Shown: positions 61,853 to 64,000 of the stretch, piece by piece
How positions within the stretch are numbered: position 1 is the first letter of the stretch
Layout: each line of letters begins with the position of its first letter
From: Streptomyces galbus
GTDB lineage: Bacteria > Actinomycetota > Actinomycetes > Streptomycetales > Streptomycetaceae
Assembly (NCBI RefSeq): GCF_005280195.1
Contig: NZ_SZPR01000008.1
Span: 219,158-283,157, forward strand
Reading direction: 5' to 3'
Length of the DNA: 64,000 nt
Translations under genes and position numbers: made by a program
The notes under the pieces: generated by a model
The model's database searches: none
What the model was told of the DNA's origin: nothing
The model's input: the letters and a program-made list of their open reading frames with translations, nothing else

Positions 61853-63712
61853 GTGACGTATCAGACACAGCAGCTCGGCCGGGTCGTCATTCGCTTCTCG
61901 GGCGACTCGGGCGACGGCATGCAGCTGACCGGAGACCTGTTCACCTCGGAGACGGCGTCGTTCGGCAACGACCTCGCCACGCTCCCCAACTTCCCCGCCG
62001 AGATCCGCGCCCCCGCCGGCACCCTCCCCGGGGTGTCGTCCTTCCAGCTGCACTTCGCCGACCACGACATCCTCACCCCCGGGGACGCGCCGAACGTCCT
62101 GGTCGCCATGAACCCCGCCGCGCTGAAGGCGAACATCGCCGACGTCCCGCGCGGCGGCGAAGTCATCGTCAACACCGACGAGTTCACGAACCGGGCCCTG
62201 CAGAAGGTCGGCTACGCCGCCTCCCCGCTGGAGGACGGCTCGCTGGACGGCTACCACCTGCACCGGGTGCCGCTGACGACGCTGACGGTCGAGGCGCTCA
62301 AGAGCTTCGGGCTGAGCCGCAAGGAGGCCGAGCGCAGCAAGAACATGTTCGCGCTGGGGCTGCTGAGCTGGCTCTACCACCGCCCCACGGAGGGCACGGA
62401 GAGGTTCCTGCGGACGAAGTTCGCGAAGAAGCCGGAGATCGCCGAGGCGAACATCGCGGCCTTTCGCGCGGGCTGGAACTTCGGTGAGACGACGGAGGAC
62501 TTCGCGGTCTCCTACGAGGTGGCGCCGGCCGCGCAGGCGTTCCCGGTCGGCACCTACCGCAACATCTCCGGCAACCTGGCCCTCGCATACGGGCTGATCA
62601 CCGCCTCGCGCCAGGCCGACCTGCCGCTGTTTTTGGGCTCGTACCCGATCACCCCGGCCTCGGACATCCTGCACGAGCTGAGCCGGCACAAGAACTTCGG
62701 CGTGCGCACCTTCCAGGCCGAGGACGAGATCGCCGCGGTGGGTGCCGCCCTGGGCGCCGCGTTCGGCGGGTCGCTCGCGGTCACGACGACGTCCGGCCCG
62801 GGCGTCACCATCAAGCAGGAGACCATCGGCCTCGCTGTGTCCCTCGAACTGCCGCTGCTGATCGTGGACATCCAGCGCGGCGGCCCCTCGACGGGCCTGC
62901 CGACGAAGACCGAGCAGGCGGACCTGCTGCAGGCGATGTACGGCCGCAACGGTGAGGCCCCGGTCCCGGTGGTCGCGCCGAGGACCCCGGCCGACTGCTT
63001 CGACGCGGCCCTGGAGGCCGCCCGCATCGCCCTGACCTACCGCACGCCGGTCTTCCTGCTCTCCGACGGCTACCTCGCCAACGGCTCCGAACCCTGGCGC
63101 ATCCCGGAGCTGGACGAACTGCCGGACCTGCGGGTGCAGTTCGCGCAGGGACCGAACCACACGCTGGAGGACGGCACCGAGGTCTTCTGGCCCTACCTGC
63201 GCGACCCCCACACCCTGGCCCGCCCCTGGGCCATCCCCGGCACCCCCGGCCTCGAACACCGCATCGGCGGGATCGAGAAGCAGGACGGGACCGGCAACAT
63301 CTCCTACGACCCCGCCAACCACGACTTCATGGTCCGCACCCGCCAGGCCAAGATCGACGGCATCGACGTACCCGACGTCGAGGTCGACGACCCGCACGGC
63401 GCCCGCACCCTGGTCCTGGGCTGGGGCTCCACCTACGGGCCCATCACCGCCGCGGTACGCCGGCTGCGCACGGCCGGGGAATCCATCGCGCAGGCCCACC
63501 TGCGCCACCTCAACCCCTTCCCGCACAACCTCGGCGAAGTACTCGCCCGCTACGAGCGCGTGGTCGTACCCGAGATGAACCTCGGCCAGCTCGCCGGGCT
63601 GATCCGGGCGAAGTACCTGGTCGACGCGCGGTCGCACACACAGGTCAACGGCATGCCGTTCAAGGCGGAACAGCTCGCGCAGGTTCTCAAGGAGGCCCTC
63701 CATGCCCGTTGA
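61853..63712 (+). CDS. korA: 2-oxoacid:ferredoxin oxidoreductase alpha subunit (gamma-alpha fusion), KorA type
   Basis: This 619-residue protein has an N-terminal gamma-type domain (RVVIRFSGDSGDGMQLTG) and the alpha domain with GSYPITPASDILHEL, FQAEDEIAAVGAALGAAFGG and TTTSGPG. It fits KorA of 2-oxoglutarate:ferredoxin oxidoreductase, which interconverts 2-oxoglutarate and succinyl-CoA with ferredoxin. The GTG at 61853 is used; an in-frame TTG at 61847 is also possible, with GGGAGAGG upstream of both. A cluster operator sits in its promoter. In the pathway it could influence 2-oxoglutarate and hence glutamate/proline supply. Confidence 0.9.
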   Translation: MTYQTQQLGRVVIRFSGDSGDGMQLTGDLFTSETASFGNDLATLPNFPAEIRAPAGTLPGVSSFQLHFADHDILTPGDAPNVLVAMNPAALKANIADVPRGGEVIVNTDEFTNRALQKVGYAASPLEDGSLDGYHLHRVPLTTLTVEALKSFGLSRKEAERSKNMFALGLLSWLYHRPTEGTERFLRTKFAKKPEIAEANIAAFRAGWNFGETTEDFAVSYEVAPAAQAFPVGTYRNISGNLALAYGLITASRQADLPLFLGSYPITPASDILHELSRHKNFGVRTFQAEDEIAAVGAALGAAFGGSLAVTTTSGPGVTIKQETIGLAVSLELPLLIVDIQRGGPSTGLPTKTEQADLLQAMYGRNGEAPVPVVAPRTPADCFDAALEAARIALTYRTPVFLLSDGYLANGSEPWRIPELDELPDLRVQFAQGPNHTLEDGTEVFWPYLRDPHTLARPWAIPGTPGLEHRIGGIEKQDGTGNISYDPANHDFMVRTRQAKIDGIDVPDVEVDDPHGARTLVLGWGSTYGPITAAVRRLRTAGESIAQAHLRHLNPFPHNLGEVLARYERVVVPEMNLGQLAGLIRAKYLVDARSHTQVNGMPFKAEQLAQVLKEALHAR

Positions 63713-64000
63713 GGCACTCACCCTCGTGCCGAAGGCGGAAGCCCGGCAGTCGATGAAGGACTTCAAGTCCGACCAGGAAGTGCGCTGGTGCCCCGGCTGC
63801 GGCGACTACGCAATCCTCGCCGCCGTGCAGGGCTTCATGCCCGAACTGGGCCTGGCCCGCGAGAACATCGTCTTCGTCTCCGGCATCGGCTGCTCCTCCC
63901 GCTTCCCGTACTACATGAACACCTACGGCATGCACTCCATCCACGGCCGCGCCCCCGCCATCGCCACCGGCCTGGCCACCTCCCGAACCGACCTGTCGGT
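63702..64000 (+). CDS. korB: 2-oxoacid:ferredoxin oxidoreductase beta subunit (3' end outside window), KorB type
   Basis: The first ~99 residues are present. They contain the TPP-enzyme features VRWCPGCGDYAIL and GIGCSSRFPYYMNTYG, typical of KorB. The ATG at 63702 overlaps the korA stop by 11 bp and has AAGGAGG upstream. It forms the catalytic complex with KorA. The gene continues beyond the window. Confidence 0.9.
   Translation, partial: MPVEALTLVPKAEARQSMKDFKSDQEVRWCPGCGDYAILAAVQGFMPELGLARENIVFVSGIGCSSRFPYYMNTYGMHSIHGRAPAIATGLATSRTDLS

Overview
The window is a 64 kb stretch of very high-GC DNA from an actinomycete, most likely a Streptomyces or close relative. The evidence is the GC bias at third codon positions, a WhiB-like protein, several TetR regulators, many GTG starts, overlapping stop/start codons, and rare TTA leucine codons. 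Almost all of it reads as one polyketide biosynthetic gene cluster with its own precursor supply and regulation. A sugar-uptake operon sits in the middle.

Core assembly line (36.1-56.4 kb, + strand): a free carrier protein, a flavin-dependent halogenase with the WxWxIP motif, two type I PKS proteins (KS-AT-ACP-KS-AT-[DH-like]-[dead KR]-ACP, then KS-AT-[DH-like]-KR-ACP), and two paralogous halogenase-like proteins, the second degenerate. Further left are a prolyl-AMP-ligase-like enzyme, an acyl-CoA-dehydrogenase-like enzyme and a flavin reductase (24.8-28.0 kb). Together these are the parts expected for proline -> pyrrole-2-carboxyl-carrier -> chloropyrrole starter -> three extensions with one ketoreduction. 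That is the pyoluteorin plan, which gives an acylpyrrole-resorcinol. A type II thioesterase and an Sfp-type PPTase are at 34.4-35.9 kb.

Precursor supply: KAS III, acyl-CoA carboxylase beta and epsilon subunits (5.4-8.3 kb), a tandem 3-hydroxyacyl-CoA dehydrogenase and a crotonyl-CoA carboxylase/reductase (18.4-21.7 kb) form a route to an alkylmalonyl-CoA extender. The AT of module 2 has a non-canonical VAPHS specificity motif that fits such an extender. ProB and ProA homologues (14.1-18.1 kb) would supply proline. From memory of those compounds, the predicted scaffold is an alkylated resorcinol joined to a chlorinated pyrrole, of the streptopyrrole/armeniaspirol type. This is inference. A methyltransferase and an FAD monooxygenase at the left edge could be tailoring enzymes.

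Regulation: I find a recurring 20-bp pseudo-palindrome, roughly WWYTCA-N8-TGARWT, at the divergent or upstream regions of KAS III/TetR-1, TetR-2, wbl, CCR/antiporter, PPTase/carrier protein, the MFS exporter, TetR-4 and the 2-oxoacid:ferredoxin oxidoreductase genes korAB. At several sites it overlaps a readable -35 or -10 box. It looks like one TetR-type regulon running from 8.3 kb past 61.7 kb. The inserted cellobiose-type operon (bglC-cebG-cebF-cebE with a LacI-family regulator, 28.1-34.3 kb) lacks this motif and has its own large dual inverted repeat.

Oddities: a citrate-synthase-like enzyme fused to a serine-less carrier domain, with its second catalytic histidine replaced; a tautomerase-TrmO fusion; a type III PKS; a CPA2 cation/proton antiporter; and several enzymes carrying long repetitive, probably disordered tails. 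No tRNA, rRNA, CRISPR array, insertion sequence or attachment site was seen.
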